NCBI GenBank assembly: GCA_965200005.1
Contig: OZ241331.1
Span: forward strand, 1,612,001 to 1,676,000
DNA length: 64,000 bases
Direction of reading: 5' to 3'
DNA from: Aldehydirespirator sp965200005
GTDB lineage: Bacteria; Actinomycetota; Acidimicrobiia; Acidimicrobiales; Aldehydirespiratoraceae
Every line of letters begins with the position of its first letter. Positions within the stretch are counted from its first letter, which is position 1. Under the pieces are notes generated by a model. It saw nothing but the letters and a program-made list of their open reading frames with translations. It was not told the DNA's origin and searched no databases. Below, piece by piece: positions 26,178-35,319 of this stretch. The position numbers were made by a program, and so were the translations under genes.

Positions 26178-27455
26178 TCACGCTAATGCGGGGATCATTG
26201 AGAAGTATTCGAAGTCATTGTCAGCAGGGATTCCCCAACAAGCCCAAAAGTCGCCTCTCCGAGGCCTCATAACAACTGCACCACTCGACTCAACTCCATG
26301 AACACCAATAGGTCGCCGACAGATTGCAGTGGGTTCACGCAACACAGCAATCAGATCTTCCAAATCAATCTCGCCCTCACAGTCCTTCAGCATCTCGGTC
26401 GCAACTTCTAGGCGCCGTTGAGAGTTGATCACTGAGTCCAGTTCGCGTTCACCCTCAAGAGTCACAACAGTTGGATCGATCACATGGTTCGTGTGAACGC
26501 TCGGCTCATCGGCTAGAGCTTCAACGCGCCTCATCGACGGCATCGCTTCAATGTTGTAACCGACCCCGGAGGCATCAAGTATCAAATAATTGTGAGCACC
26601 AGCGAGGTTTGCTCCTAGTAGCACCCGCAGTGCCGCCGCCGCACTCTCGCATGCCAACATCTCGCGCACAACCAGTGGCCAGGTAACCCCAAAACAACCG
26701 TCCGACCCTGTGAGGTTGTTGATCCCCACACAAACCCCTGCCTCGTTCATGCCAATCTGACCCAAACAGCCAACAGTCGTGAACACCAATGCCTCAGGAC
26801 TCGACTCAGGTCTCAATCTCGCAAGCACAACATGATCGGTCGCAGAAGCGTGCATGTCCCAGGTCTGACCCAGAAAGCCCGACCCGCCAGCCCCACCATC
26901 CGGTATCAGAAACGCAGTGCAATCGTCGGTCTCCGCAGCCTCCCGGATTTGTGGACGATCAACTGCCGTTTCTCCGTTCGCACCACCACCGTGCAACTGG
27001 ATCTCGACGTTCCCAATGCCTGTGAACAAATGCCCGGTCTTGTCGATGGGCATTGTCTCGCCGTCAAACGAGTGCTCTGGTGAAGCGTCAACCGCTCCAT
27101 CCGAATGCAGTTTGGCTGACCCGTTCGATCTGGTTGCACAAACTGTGTCGACGAAGTCGGTGAATCCTCCGACAACGACCGCCTCGGCAAGCGAGATTCC
27201 AGCCGCCGCAGCCATCGCTTCCATCTCAGCAAACAGCGAGGGCGAAAACTCCTGGTGAGCGGCTACACACTGGCCGGCGAGGTCAAGCACATCGCTTCGA
27301 TCAATTGGCCCACCACTCCAGACCCCTGACGCGACCAACCCGACACGATCATCCACATATCGTCGGATCTCCGCCGCGTACGTCCCTCCGTGGGTTTCAC
27401 CCATCTCCTCGGGACAGCCGCTGAACTCAACAAACCTGATCTGTGGTCGGCGCAC
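26178..27455 (-). CDS. C45-family autoproteolytic acyltransferase/hydrolase
   Basis: Member of the acyl-CoA:6-aminopenicillanate acyltransferase (peptidase C45) Ntn-hydrolase family. The domain opens with 'RFVEFSGCPEEMGETHGG' and has 'DDCTAFLI', where the Cys should become the N-terminal nucleophile after self-cleavage, then 'GQTWDMHA' and 'GVCVGINNLTGSDG', characteristic of the family. I place the start at a GTG at 27455 (425 residues); an upstream ATG at 27554 would overlap the divergent oxidoreductase gene and add an unrelated Cys/Pro-rich leader. Such enzymes hydrolyse or transfer acyl groups on amides; the substrate is unknown. Confidence 0.8.
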   Translation of the reverse strand: MRRPQIRFVEFSGCPEEMGETHGGTYAAEIRRYVDDRVGLVASGVWSGGPIDRSDVLDLAGQCVAAHQEFSPSLFAEMEAMAAAAGISLAEAVVVGGFTDFVDTVCATRSNGSAKLHSDGAVDASPEHSFDGETMPIDKTGHLFTGIGNVEIQLHGGGANGETAVDRPQIREAAETDDCTAFLIPDGGAGGSGFLGQTWDMHASATDHVVLARLRPESSPEALVFTTVGCLGQIGMNEAGVCVGINNLTGSDGCFGVTWPLVVREMLACESAAAALRVLLGANLAGAHNYLILDASGVGYNIEAMPSMRRVEALADEPSVHTNHVIDPTVVTLEGERELDSVINSQRRLEVATEMLKDCEGEIDLEDLIAVLREPTAICRRPIGVHGVESSGAVVMRPRRGDFWACWGIPADNDFEYFSMIPALA

Positions 27456-27520
27456 TCTGGCACAGTAGCCGCCGGTTGCACATGGGCCGGGCGAACAAGC
27501 AACCACCATACAGTTCGGCC

Positions 27521-28909
27521 ATGGCTGACGAAGCCCGCTACCGGTCACGCTCAATGTGGCTCGACAACTATCCCGGCTCGCTGACTCCCCGCCCAGCCCT
27601 AGACGGCGACACCGATGTCGATATCGCCATAGTCGGCGGTGGTTTCACTGGCCTTTGGACGGCCTACTACCTCCTCGCCCGTGACCCGAACTTGCGGGTC
27701 GCGGTCATCGAACGCGAAGTGTGTGGCTTCGGAGCGTCGGGCCGAAATGGGGGATGGGCGGTCGGCGAACTTGCGGCGGGCATCAAAAAATACGCTGCCC
27801 TCTCCAATCTCGAATCGTCGCTGCGCTTATGTCGAGCGGTCTTCGACAGCGTCGATGAAATCGGACATGTCTGTCGCACCGAAAGCATCAACTGCGGATA
27901 CCAGAAAGGCGGCGTCATCCGCCTTGCTCGCAACGAACCACAAGCCAAGCGACAAGCCGCAGAGGTAGCCCACCATCACGAACTCGGGCTCACCAGCGAC
28001 GAGATCCGCCTCCTTAGAGCCGACGAAGCCCGCAACTATGCCAGAGCAACCGAAGTCCGCAGTGGCATCTTCTTTGCAGCATGTGCGGCGGTCGATCCCG
28101 CTCGGCTCGTGAGGGGGCTCGCACAAGCCACCGAACGACGAGGCGCCACCATCTACGAGGGCACATCTGTGGTCGCGCTGGAGCCGCAGCAAGTTCACAC
28201 AACCCGAGGCGTCATACGAGCAGAAGTGGTGGTACGTGCCACCGAGGCCTACACCCGAGATCTGCGAGGCAGGCGGCGACAGTTGCTGCCCATCTACTCG
28301 CTGATGATCGGCACCGAGCCAATCCCAGAGGAAGTATTTGACGAGATCGGCCTACACGATCGTCCGACATTTACAGACGACCGCTACATGGTCATCTATG
28401 GACAGCGCACTGCAGATAACCGCCTCGCCTTTGGGGGGAGAGGTGTGCCCTACCTGTTCGGGTCGAGGATCAGCCCCAAAATCGAACGTCATCACCGCTC
28501 CCACGACCGCATCCACGCCACTCTCGTCGACCTGTTTCCAGCGCTCAAAGACGTTGCCGTCACCCACCGCTGGGGTGGCGTACTCGGGGTGACACGCAAC
28601 TGGACGCCCTTCGTTCACTACGACAAACCGGCAGGAACAGCAGGGGCCGGGGGCTACGTAGGCGAAGGCGTAGCACCCTCAAATCTTGTCGGGCGTACCC
28701 TTGCGGATCTCATCACGGACCATGACACGGATCGCACCCGACTCCCTTGGGTCAACGTTCGCCATCGCAACTGGGAACCGGAGCCTCTGCGATGGCTTGG
28801 GGTTCGAGGCAGTCGCTGGATCCTCGCCAGCGCTGACAGCTACGAGTTTCGCACTAACCGAGAAGCCAAGTTGGCCGTGTACCTGGCGCGCAAGCTCCGA
28901 GGTGACTAG
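27521..28909 (+). CDS. FAD-dependent amine oxidoreductase (DAO family, PuuB-like)
   Basis: 462 residues, starting at ATG 27521 ('MADEARYRSRSMWLDNYPG'). The dinucleotide-binding motif 'DVDIAIVGGGFTGLWTAYYL' lies near residue 33, followed by 'VIEREVCGFGASGRNGGW', the signature of the glycine oxidase/gamma-glutamylputrescine oxidase group. 'AFGGRGVPY', 'HRWGGVLGVTRNWTPFV' and 'GYVGEGVAPSNLVGRTLADLI' complete the DAO fold. It probably oxidises a secondary or primary amine to an imine or aldehyde with H2O2 or an electron acceptor. The class III aminotransferase starts 45 bases downstream, so the pair may form an amine catabolism unit (inference). Confidence 0.9.
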   Translation: MADEARYRSRSMWLDNYPGSLTPRPALDGDTDVDIAIVGGGFTGLWTAYYLLARDPNLRVAVIEREVCGFGASGRNGGWAVGELAAGIKKYAALSNLESSLRLCRAVFDSVDEIGHVCRTESINCGYQKGGVIRLARNEPQAKRQAAEVAHHHELGLTSDEIRLLRADEARNYARATEVRSGIFFAACAAVDPARLVRGLAQATERRGATIYEGTSVVALEPQQVHTTRGVIRAEVVVRATEAYTRDLRGRRRQLLPIYSLMIGTEPIPEEVFDEIGLHDRPTFTDDRYMVIYGQRTADNRLAFGGRGVPYLFGSRISPKIERHHRSHDRIHATLVDLFPALKDVAVTHRWGGVLGVTRNWTPFVHYDKPAGTAGAGGYVGEGVAPSNLVGRTLADLITDHDTDRTRLPWVNVRHRNWEPEPLRWLGVRGSRWILASADSYEFRTNREAKLAVYLARKLRGD

Positions 28910-28954
28910 ATCGTCGTAACGCAGCGATGCCTGAGTACGGCATAATCTCGGGCG

Positions 28955-30247
28955 ATGAACACTAATGCTGAACTTACGGCGCGCTACTCCGCCGTATTGC
29001 CGAGCTTCCTGCACCTTCTCTATGACGAACCGGTGTCAATCGATCGGGGTGAAGGCAGCTATATCTACGACGTAGAGGGCAATCGCTATCTCGACTTCTT
29101 CGGTGGCGTGCTAACGACGATGATCGGCCACAGCGAACCGAGCGTTGTGGCAGCCGTGCAAGAGCAGGCAGCCAAAGTCATGCACACCTCAACGCTCTAT
29201 TTGAGCGAGCCGATGATTGCATTCGCCGAGGACGTCGCAGCAGTTTCTGGCATTGAAGACGCTCGAGTTTTCTTTACGCCTTCCGGCAGCGAAGCAAATG
29301 ACGCAGCGCTACTGATGGCCACAGCTCACCGTGGTTCCAATCAGATTCTGGCGATGCGAAATAGCTATCACGGTCGTTCCTTCGCAACCCAAGCCATTAC
29401 TGCACATCGAGGTTGGTCAAGTACCAGCCTCACCGGCCTCAACGTCACGTTTGTTCATGGGGGTTACCGGTTACGTAGCCCCTTCCGTCATCTAGATGAT
29501 GACGCATACACAGGTGCCTGTGTTGATGACCTGGTGCAGTTAATTGATATGACTACATCTGGTGATGTGGCAGCAATGATTGCAGAACCGATCCAGGGAG
29601 TCGGAGGGTTCGCAACACCTCCAGACGGGTTCTTTGGAGAGATGCACAAGATCCTTTCCGCACACAAGATCCTGTTCATCTCGGATGAAGTGCAGACCGG
29701 ATGGGGACGCACTGGCAAGCATTTCTGGGGATACGAAGCACACGGGATAGTGCCAGACATGCTCACATTTGCCAAAGGTGTAGGTAACGGCATCACCCTT
29801 GCAGGTGTCGTAGTGCGTGCTGACATTGCTGACTCGATAGGCGCATTGCAGTTCTCTACGTTTGGTGGCAATCCACTTTCTGCTGCGGCTGGTCGAGCCA
29901 CACTTCGCCGGGTGCTTGAAGACAATCTTCAAGCTAACGCTGCGGTGATGGGAAAACGTCTCACAGACGCACTAGCGCCTGTTGTTGAGCGCAGCGAAAC
30001 GGCTGCTGAGTTGCGTGGTCGAGGGCTCATGCAAGCCGTTGAGTTCGTTCATGCTGGGTCACTAGAACCCGATGCAGCAGGCGCAGGACGTGTGCTTGAG
30101 AGGTGCCGCAGGCGGGGATTGTTGGTTGGCAAAGGCGGTCTTTATGGCAATGTGATCCGAATCACGCCCATGCTAAACGTCACAGCAGACGAGATAGACG
30201 AAGGCGCAGCAATACTCACCGAGGCGATTCAAGCAGCCGACCTTTGA
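28955..30247 (+). CDS. Class III PLP-dependent aminotransferase
   Basis: 430 residues of the omega-aminotransferase/AGXT2-like group. Blocks visible: 'YIYDVEGNRYLDFFGGVLTTMIGH', 'FFTPSGSEANDAAL', 'AMRNSYHGRSF', 'IAEPIQGVGGFATPP', 'LFISDEVQTGWGRTG' (PLP Asp) and 'LTFAKGVGNGITLAGVV' with the Schiff-base Lys. The substrate could be GABA, beta-alanine, a polyamine-derived aminoaldehyde or alanine-glyoxylate. It follows the DAO-family oxidoreductase on the same strand and precedes a short ORF and the sulfatase. Confidence 0.92.
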   Translation: MNTNAELTARYSAVLPSFLHLLYDEPVSIDRGEGSYIYDVEGNRYLDFFGGVLTTMIGHSEPSVVAAVQEQAAKVMHTSTLYLSEPMIAFAEDVAAVSGIEDARVFFTPSGSEANDAALLMATAHRGSNQILAMRNSYHGRSFATQAITAHRGWSSTSLTGLNVTFVHGGYRLRSPFRHLDDDAYTGACVDDLVQLIDMTTSGDVAAMIAEPIQGVGGFATPPDGFFGEMHKILSAHKILFISDEVQTGWGRTGKHFWGYEAHGIVPDMLTFAKGVGNGITLAGVVVRADIADSIGALQFSTFGGNPLSAAAGRATLRRVLEDNLQANAAVMGKRLTDALAPVVERSETAAELRGRGLMQAVEFVHAGSLEPDAAGAGRVLERCRRRGLLVGKGGLYGNVIRITPMLNVTADEIDEGAAILTEAIQAADL

Positions 30248-30261
30248 TCTGTAGCCCAGAC

Positions 30262-30417
30262 GTGACTGGGACAAACCAGATAGTGCGGCAAAGCTTGACG
30301 CACTATGTGCCACAGCCAAGTGCTGAGACCCTGCTCGAATTCAAGGCCTTGGCAAAAGAGCACTTCGGTGGCACGGTTCAGGTTGGCGATGACTCACACC
30401 GCGTTGTGATCGACTAA
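30262..30417 (+). CDS. Small conserved-looking protein, 51 residues
   Basis: Begins with GTG at 30262 and ends 2 bases before the sulfatase ATG. The sequence has an amphipathic helix ('SAETLLEFKALAKEHFGG') followed by a strand-like 'VQVGDDSHRVVID'. Its tight packing between the aminotransferase and the sulfatase argues that it is translated, but the family is not recognised and the ribosome-binding site is weak. Confidence 0.4.
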   Translation: MTGTNQIVRQSLTHYVPQPSAETLLEFKALAKEHFGGTVQVGDDSHRVVID

Positions 30418-30419
30418 GG

Positions 30420-32516
30420 ATGGGTAAACTGACCATGTCTGATCAGGCGGCGTTCGTTCCGATACCTGAGTTCAAGGGTCGTATCGGACGCACTCTCCCA
30501 GAGTCTGAGCCCGAATTCATTGAACCTCGTCATCCCGGTGACAGCGTTCCAAACGTAGTGATCGTGCTACTGGATGACACGGGGTTTGCGCAGTTCGGCT
30601 GCTATGGCTCCGACATCGACACGCCCCATGTTGACAAACTCGCCGCCAACGGGCTGCAGTTCACGAACTTCCATGTGACACCGCTGTGCTCACCAACCCG
30701 GGCTGCACTGCTTACGGGGCGTTCGCCTCACGCTGTCGGCCTACGCGCATTGTCCAACTTCAATACCGGTTTCCCGAACCAGCGTGGACACATCTCAAAC
30801 CACGCTGCGACGATCGCCGAGCACATGCAAGCCAGCGGATATGCGACTTTCTGTGTCGGAAAGTGGCATCTGGCTCCCACACAAAATGCCTCAGCAGCAG
30901 GCCCGTTTGATCAATGGCCGCTCGCCCGGGGATTTGATCGGTTCTATGGGTTCCTTGAAGGTGAGACTGATCAGTTCTATCCCGAGTTAGTGATCGACAA
31001 TCACCTTGCTGATCCTCCCCAGCGGCCCGAGGATGGCTATCACCTGAGCCAAGACCTTGTCGATCAACTGCTTCAGATGATCAACGACAGCAAGGGGATT
31101 CGACCCGACCGGCCGTTCTTCGGCTACCTAGCATTTGGCGCTACACACGCCCCGCACCAGGCGCCTGAGTCGTATCTCCTCAAGTACCGGGGACAATACG
31201 ACGACGGCTGGGATGTCATACGCGAACGTTGGTACGAACGACAACTCAAACTCGGAGTAATCCCACCAGGCACTCAGTTGGCGCCACGTAATCCAGGCGT
31301 CGAGCCTTGGGATGACTTACCCGCCGATCAACAAGTGTTTGCATGCCGGCTCCAAGAAGCGTTTGCAGCTTTTCTTGATCACACAGACGATCAGATCGGT
31401 CGTTTAGTCGACGGCCTCGAGAGTCTTGGCCAACTCGACAACACACTTTTGATGGTGCTTGCTGATAACGGCGCTTCTCAAGAGGGCGGGCCATTTGGAG
31501 TGCTACACGAGATGAAGTACTTCAACGGCATCCTCGAGACACCTTCCGAGGCTGTCAAGCGTCTTGATGAAATTGGTGGCCCGCGCAGCCATGTCAACTA
31601 TCCGTGGGGATGGGCTCAGTGTGGTAACACCCCGTTCAAGTGGTACAAACAGAACACCCATGAAGGTGGAGTTCATGTGCCTATGGTCATTCATTGGCCA
31701 GAGGCAATCGCGACAGATCAGCGAGGAACGAAGCGGCACCAGTTCGTCAACGTGTCAGATATTGCACCAACAATCTATGAGGTAACAAGCACCGAAACAC
31801 CGGCGGTGTTTCGCGGGCTCGAACAGATGCCAATCACAGGTCAGTCGTTTTCTCCGATCATCTCTGATGCCTCACATCCGGCTACCAACGATCTTCAGTA
31901 CTTCGAGATGTTCGGATCTCGGGCACTCATTGCAGGCAACTGGAAGGCTGTGTGCCGGCACCAACCCAGAGCTGACTTCCATACAGAGTCCTGGGAACTC
32001 TATGATCTCTCGGTTGACTTCTCTGAGTGTAATGATCTAGCGCAGAGTCACGCAGAGAAGCTAAGTGAACTGATTGAGTTGTGGTGGAGTGAAGCCCAAC
32101 GACACGGCGTGTTGCCTCTCGATGACACGCCAGCTTTCCGGTTGTTCGCTTCCCGGCTCAGCGATCACTCACCTCACCGGCTAAATCGCCGGTACATCTA
32201 CCGGCCACCGATGTCACCTATCGCCGTGCAAGCAGCGCCATCGCCCGGCGGCAAGAGATTCGATCTCGCAGCTCGGATCACTCGTCAGAGAGGTGATGAG
32301 GGAGTCATCTGGGCGCTCGGTAGTGCGGGTGGGGGAGTCTCACTGTTTGTCCAAAACGATCACCTTGTCGTTGACTACAACGCGTTTGGCGACCACACAC
32401 TTGTCGAATCCAAGAGTCAGATACCACTAGGTGACGTCACGCTGACATTGCGGATTCGCCGCCGCAGCCGTACAACCGGAATGCTTAAAATCGGCGACTA
32501 CTTACGGTCGCCTTAA
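30420..32516 (+). CDS. Type I sulfatase (arylsulfatase family), C-terminus lost by frameshift
   Basis: 698 residues. 'NVVIVLLDDTGFAQFGCYGS' provides the metal-binding Asp pair and 'PLCSPTRAALLTGR' the Cys (residue 90) that must be converted to formylglycine, with 'VGKWHLAP' and 'ADNGASQEGG' completing the active site. The catalytic domain appears intact. A second in-frame ATG at 30435 is an alternative start. The reading frame ends early after 'TTGMLKIGDYLRSP': a 28-base duplication flanked by CTTAAAATCGGC shifts the frame, and the missing roughly 70 residues continue in another frame to 32745. No signal peptide is seen. The truncated enzyme may or may not fold. Confidence 0.88.
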   Translation: MGKLTMSDQAAFVPIPEFKGRIGRTLPESEPEFIEPRHPGDSVPNVVIVLLDDTGFAQFGCYGSDIDTPHVDKLAANGLQFTNFHVTPLCSPTRAALLTGRSPHAVGLRALSNFNTGFPNQRGHISNHAATIAEHMQASGYATFCVGKWHLAPTQNASAAGPFDQWPLARGFDRFYGFLEGETDQFYPELVIDNHLADPPQRPEDGYHLSQDLVDQLLQMINDSKGIRPDRPFFGYLAFGATHAPHQAPESYLLKYRGQYDDGWDVIRERWYERQLKLGVIPPGTQLAPRNPGVEPWDDLPADQQVFACRLQEAFAAFLDHTDDQIGRLVDGLESLGQLDNTLLMVLADNGASQEGGPFGVLHEMKYFNGILETPSEAVKRLDEIGGPRSHVNYPWGWAQCGNTPFKWYKQNTHEGGVHVPMVIHWPEAIATDQRGTKRHQFVNVSDIAPTIYEVTSTETPAVFRGLEQMPITGQSFSPIISDASHPATNDLQYFEMFGSRALIAGNWKAVCRHQPRADFHTESWELYDLSVDFSECNDLAQSHAEKLSELIELWWSEAQRHGVLPLDDTPAFRLFASRLSDHSPHRLNRRYIYRPPMSPIAVQAAPSPGGKRFDLAARITRQRGDEGVIWALGSAGGGVSLFVQNDHLVVDYNAFGDHTLVESKSQIPLGDVTLTLRIRRRSRTTGMLKIGDYLRSP

Positions 32517-32523
32517 AATCGGC
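32484..32523 (+). repeat. 12-bp direct repeat marking a 28-base duplication in the sulfatase
   Basis: CTTAAAATCGGC occurs at 32484-32495 and again at 32512-32523. Removing one copy plus the 16 intervening bases joins '...GMLKIG' to 'INGVRSGRCELP' in one frame. Confidence 0.9.
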
Positions 32524-32745
32524 ATTAACGGTGTGCGTAGCGGGCGCTGTGAACTGCCCGTGTTCATGGGAATTGTGTCGTCGCTTGGAACCAGCATCGG
32601 GCGTGATCACGGTTCGGCTGTATCACCTCGGTACGAAGGCCCCTTTGCCTTTAGCGGCGTCCTGCATGAAGTCGAGATACGTCTCGCGCCAAGGACACAG
32701 CTTGATTTGGCCGCTACTGCACGCGCTGAGATGGCACGTCAGTAG
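32524..32745 (+). pseudogene. Displaced C-terminal segment of the sulfatase
   Basis: Reads 'INGVRSGRCELPVFMGIVSS' then 'GTSIGRDHGSAVSPRYEGPF' and ends 'TARAEMARQ'. This matches the usual end of large bacterial arylsulfatases (a 'GRDxGSPVSxxYxxPFxFxG' block), which fixes it as the missing tail of the upstream gene. Frame is offset by one from the main ORF. It is not expected to be made as a separate protein. Confidence 0.8.
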
Positions 32746-32753
32746 TAAGGCGG

Positions 32754-34031
32754 CTAAGACGGCGTCAAGTGAGCTGTTGCACCCCTACCGAGCACACGCA
32801 AGAAGATCCCCGCCCTTGTCTTGGGATAAAAGAAGCTTGACTTTGGCGGCATCTTGGTTCTAGCATCAGCAACTTCAAGTAGCTCATCTACCTCAAGCGG
32901 GTACATCACAAACCCCACTCTCCCGGTTGAGTCACAACTTTGCATAAGCGTCACAAGGCCCGCAGTATCAGGCAGATAGTCAACTGTCCCATTAGTTGCG
33001 AGCTCATCAGCGCCGAGCGCACCATCAATGATCAGGCACCTGAGACGCTCGACATCAAGCGAGTCGATAGGACCCGCACCTTCAGGTGCCGGCGGCAAAG
33101 TGAGTCGGAACCACGACCTGTTGAGATACACACCAACCTCGCCGCGACAGCGAGGCAAAGCGTCTGCTACGTCAACTGCGGTATCTAGGCGTGTCACCGC
33201 TTGTATAGCCAACAGCGTGTCGGCAGGATCGCTATGACGCTGATCGGCCACCATCCGGTGGTAAGCCTCCACATGCAACTGCCTGTGAGGAAAGACAGAC
33301 GCAAGGGTGCGAGTTAACACTGGATCTTCCGGGTGGCGAGCCAATGCCCGCTGTGCCGCCGCGGAGCGGTGATGTCCATCCGTTACATACAGCACCTTCG
33401 TTTCAAGCGAAGACACGAACGGCTCCGTCAACTCCTCGGGAACCGTCCAGATCTCGTGGCGAACTAGATCTGAGCCGAACGTGAGCTCCGCTGCAGCATT
33501 ATCGGTGACCGCATCCAGGAGTTGCTCAAACTCCGGGGCTTCCCGCACGGTCAACGAAGCTGGGCTTGAACTAGCCCCAACCCCCAACAGATGTGAGGTC
33601 AACAACTCGGCGCGATCGTCTCGCACACCCTCATGAATCCGGATGCGATCGTTGCAGTAACCGCTCACAGGAACTGTGCAGATCAGACCAGTCTGCGAGG
33701 CGCGTGAATGCGTCAGCCGGTACAGGTACAAGGCCGGGCGACCTGTCTCGGCAAAGACCTCAGCGTCGAGCAGGCGGGTTAATGCAGCAGCACCATGGGT
33801 GACCAGGTTCGGGATCGACAGGTCATCGTCATCGAGGATGTCTTCGTTGCTGCGGGTCACGTTCACATAGCTGTACGGATTCGCCAGAGTTATTGACCTG
33901 CGCTGATCTGGGGTCAAATTGTCATATGCCCGACTTATTACCCGGTCGGCCCACTCCGGCTTCACCATCCACCCTGAGAACGGAGCAATTAGAGGTTCAA
34001 CGGCCTCACTCGTGGTTCGAAGTGAACTCAT
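32754..34031 (-). CDS. DUF1015 family protein
   Basis: 425 residues with the defining DUF1015 blocks: N-terminal 'LIAPFSGWMVKPEWADRVISRAYDNL', 'YSYVNVTRS', 'ALYLYRLTH' and 'VLYVTDGHHRSAAAQRAL' with the DGHHR motif, then 'ESEVxPHRQLHVEAYHRMV'-like region and a late 'PDTAGLVTLMQ' block. Function is not established for the family; it is often near serine/phosphoglycerate or one-carbon genes. It is convergent with the broken sulfatase and divergent from folD. Confidence 0.88.
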   Translation of the reverse strand: MSSLRTTSEAVEPLIAPFSGWMVKPEWADRVISRAYDNLTPDQRRSITLANPYSYVNVTRSNEDILDDDDLSIPNLVTHGAAALTRLLDAEVFAETGRPALYLYRLTHSRASQTGLICTVPVSGYCNDRIRIHEGVRDDRAELLTSHLLGVGASSSPASLTVREAPEFEQLLDAVTDNAAAELTFGSDLVRHEIWTVPEELTEPFVSSLETKVLYVTDGHHRSAAAQRALARHPEDPVLTRTLASVFPHRQLHVEAYHRMVADQRHSDPADTLLAIQAVTRLDTAVDVADALPRCRGEVGVYLNRSWFRLTLPPAPEGAGPIDSLDVERLRCLIIDGALGADELATNGTVDYLPDTAGLVTLMQSCDSTGRVGFVMYPLEVDELLEVADARTKMPPKSSFFYPKTRAGIFLRVLGRGATAHLTPS

Positions 34032-34344
34032 GACCGAAAAACCAACACGCCGATTACGCCTTCTTGCCGGGTGCGCGCGACGCTCGCAATAGCAGACTTA
34101 GACAAAATGTCGGCGACGAGAACCATGCGCGGCGATACCCCGGTCGTGAACAGCCACGGTGATCGGCATGCGAATCACCGCAGCGACGGGCCCACATGCT
34201 GAAGCAGTCATCGTAGGTCGAGGATGCGTACTCTTGTGCGCTGAGTTGTGCAAAGACGAGCGAAATTGCAGCCGCACTTCGCAGTGACAGCCGCAACTGA
34301 GGAAACAAGATGACACAGCAACCGAAACTTGTCGAGGTACTACC
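34032..34344. other. Intergenic region between DUF1015 gene and folD
   Basis: 313 bases between divergent genes. A short ORF with a good ribosome-binding site lies at its right end (listed separately). A repeated CAGCCGCA (34269-34276 and 34288-34295) may form structure. I looked for a riboswitch ahead of folD and could not recognise one. Confidence 0.4.
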
Positions 34345-34348
34345 GTGA
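34310..34348 (+). CDS. Possible 12-codon leader peptide of folD
   Basis: ATG at 34310, preceded by a strong GAGGAAA seven bases upstream, encodes MTQQPKLVEVLP and stops with a TGA that overlaps the folD GTG (GTGA). FolD itself has no ribosome-binding site of its own other than this one, so translational coupling is likely. Whether the peptide has a role is unknown. Confidence 0.4.
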   Translation: MTQQPKLVEVLP

Positions 34349-35226
34349 ACGCAACAAGCGAACGCACCCCTGGTGGTGCAGTCCTCATGGATGGCAACCG
34401 TCTGCGGGACGAGATCGTCGCTCAGATCAACGCCGAGATCACTGCGGCCGGTAGCCCCGAAGTGTGTCTCGCCACCGTATTGGTGGGTGACGACAGGCCA
34501 AGCCGCATCTATGTGCGCAACAAGCAGCGCAAGGCTGCGGAGGCCGCAATGCGGTCTCGCCATGTGGAGCTTGATGCGGATGTGACGCAAGCCGAAGTCG
34601 AAGAAGCCGTGAGGGGCCTCGCCAATGACCCTCGAGTGCATGGGATCCTGGTGCAGTTGCCGCTACCGCAAGGTCTCAACGCCGAGGCCGTGCTTGATCT
34701 GATCCCGCCTGCCAAGGACGTAGATGGGCTAACGCCCGCGTCGATGGGGCGCCTAGTGCGAGGCCAGCAGGGACACGTGCCCTGTACGCCACTCGGGGTG
34801 ATGCGACTGCTAGATCGCTATGGCGTCACGACCTCGGGCAAGAACGCTGTGGTGATCGGGCGTTCCACACTGGTGGGCCTGCCACAGATACTTCTGCTCG
34901 GTCGCAAGGGCATCGACACAACACCCACGCTTGCTCACAGCCGGACTCGAGAGTTACAAGCGCAATGCCGGCGTGCCGACATCATCGTCGCTGCAGTTGG
35001 CGTGGCCCGGCTAGTAACGGCGGACTTTGTGAAGCCGGGTGCCGCAGTGGTTGATGTAGGCATCTCACGCACCGCTGAGGGCATCGTGGGCGATGTGGAC
35101 TTCGATGGAGTTCAGGAGGTCGCCGGAGCGGTTACTCCGATGCCTGGGGGTACAGGCCCGATGACGATCGCTTGTCTGTTGCAGAACACCCTTTCAGCTG
35201 CTCGTATGCAAGGCGCCTTCCCCTAA
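34345..35226 (+). CDS. folD: FolD bifunctional methylenetetrahydrofolate dehydrogenase/cyclohydrolase
   Basis: 293 residues, GTG start. It interconverts 5,10-methylene-THF, methenyl-THF and 10-formyl-THF in the cytoplasm. The catalytic segment 'SRIYVRNKQRKAAEA' supplies the Tyr and Lys, 'GILVQLPLP' and 'PPAKDVDGL' form the folate site, 'VVIGRSTLVGLP' is the NADP-binding GRSxxVGxP motif, and 'AVTPMPGGTGPMTIA' the C-terminal signature. With Fhs, the MetF-like protein and the dimethylglycine dehydrogenase nearby it makes a connected THF-bound one-carbon pathway. All catalytic residues appear intact. Confidence 0.96.
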   Translation: MNATSERTPGGAVLMDGNRLRDEIVAQINAEITAAGSPEVCLATVLVGDDRPSRIYVRNKQRKAAEAAMRSRHVELDADVTQAEVEEAVRGLANDPRVHGILVQLPLPQGLNAEAVLDLIPPAKDVDGLTPASMGRLVRGQQGHVPCTPLGVMRLLDRYGVTTSGKNAVVIGRSTLVGLPQILLLGRKGIDTTPTLAHSRTRELQAQCRRADIIVAAVGVARLVTADFVKPGAAVVDVGISRTAEGIVGDVDFDGVQEVAGAVTPMPGGTGPMTIACLLQNTLSAARMQGAFP

Positions 35227-35319
35227 GCCATACGGTGCCGCCGCCGACACCCGCCAAACCGCCGGAGTCCGGCCTCTAAGCACTAAGGCTTCAACGGCAG
35301 CCTCGGCGAAGTTGGCTGG

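Noticed and set aside
27456..27554. A start for the C45 acyltransferase at 27554.
   Set aside because: It overlaps the divergent oxidoreductase start and adds a leader unlike the family; the GTG at 27455 gives the expected beginning.
34054..34641. A 195-codon minus-strand frame overlapping folD.
   Set aside because: It lies mostly antisense to a clear folD gene and has no recognisable domain.
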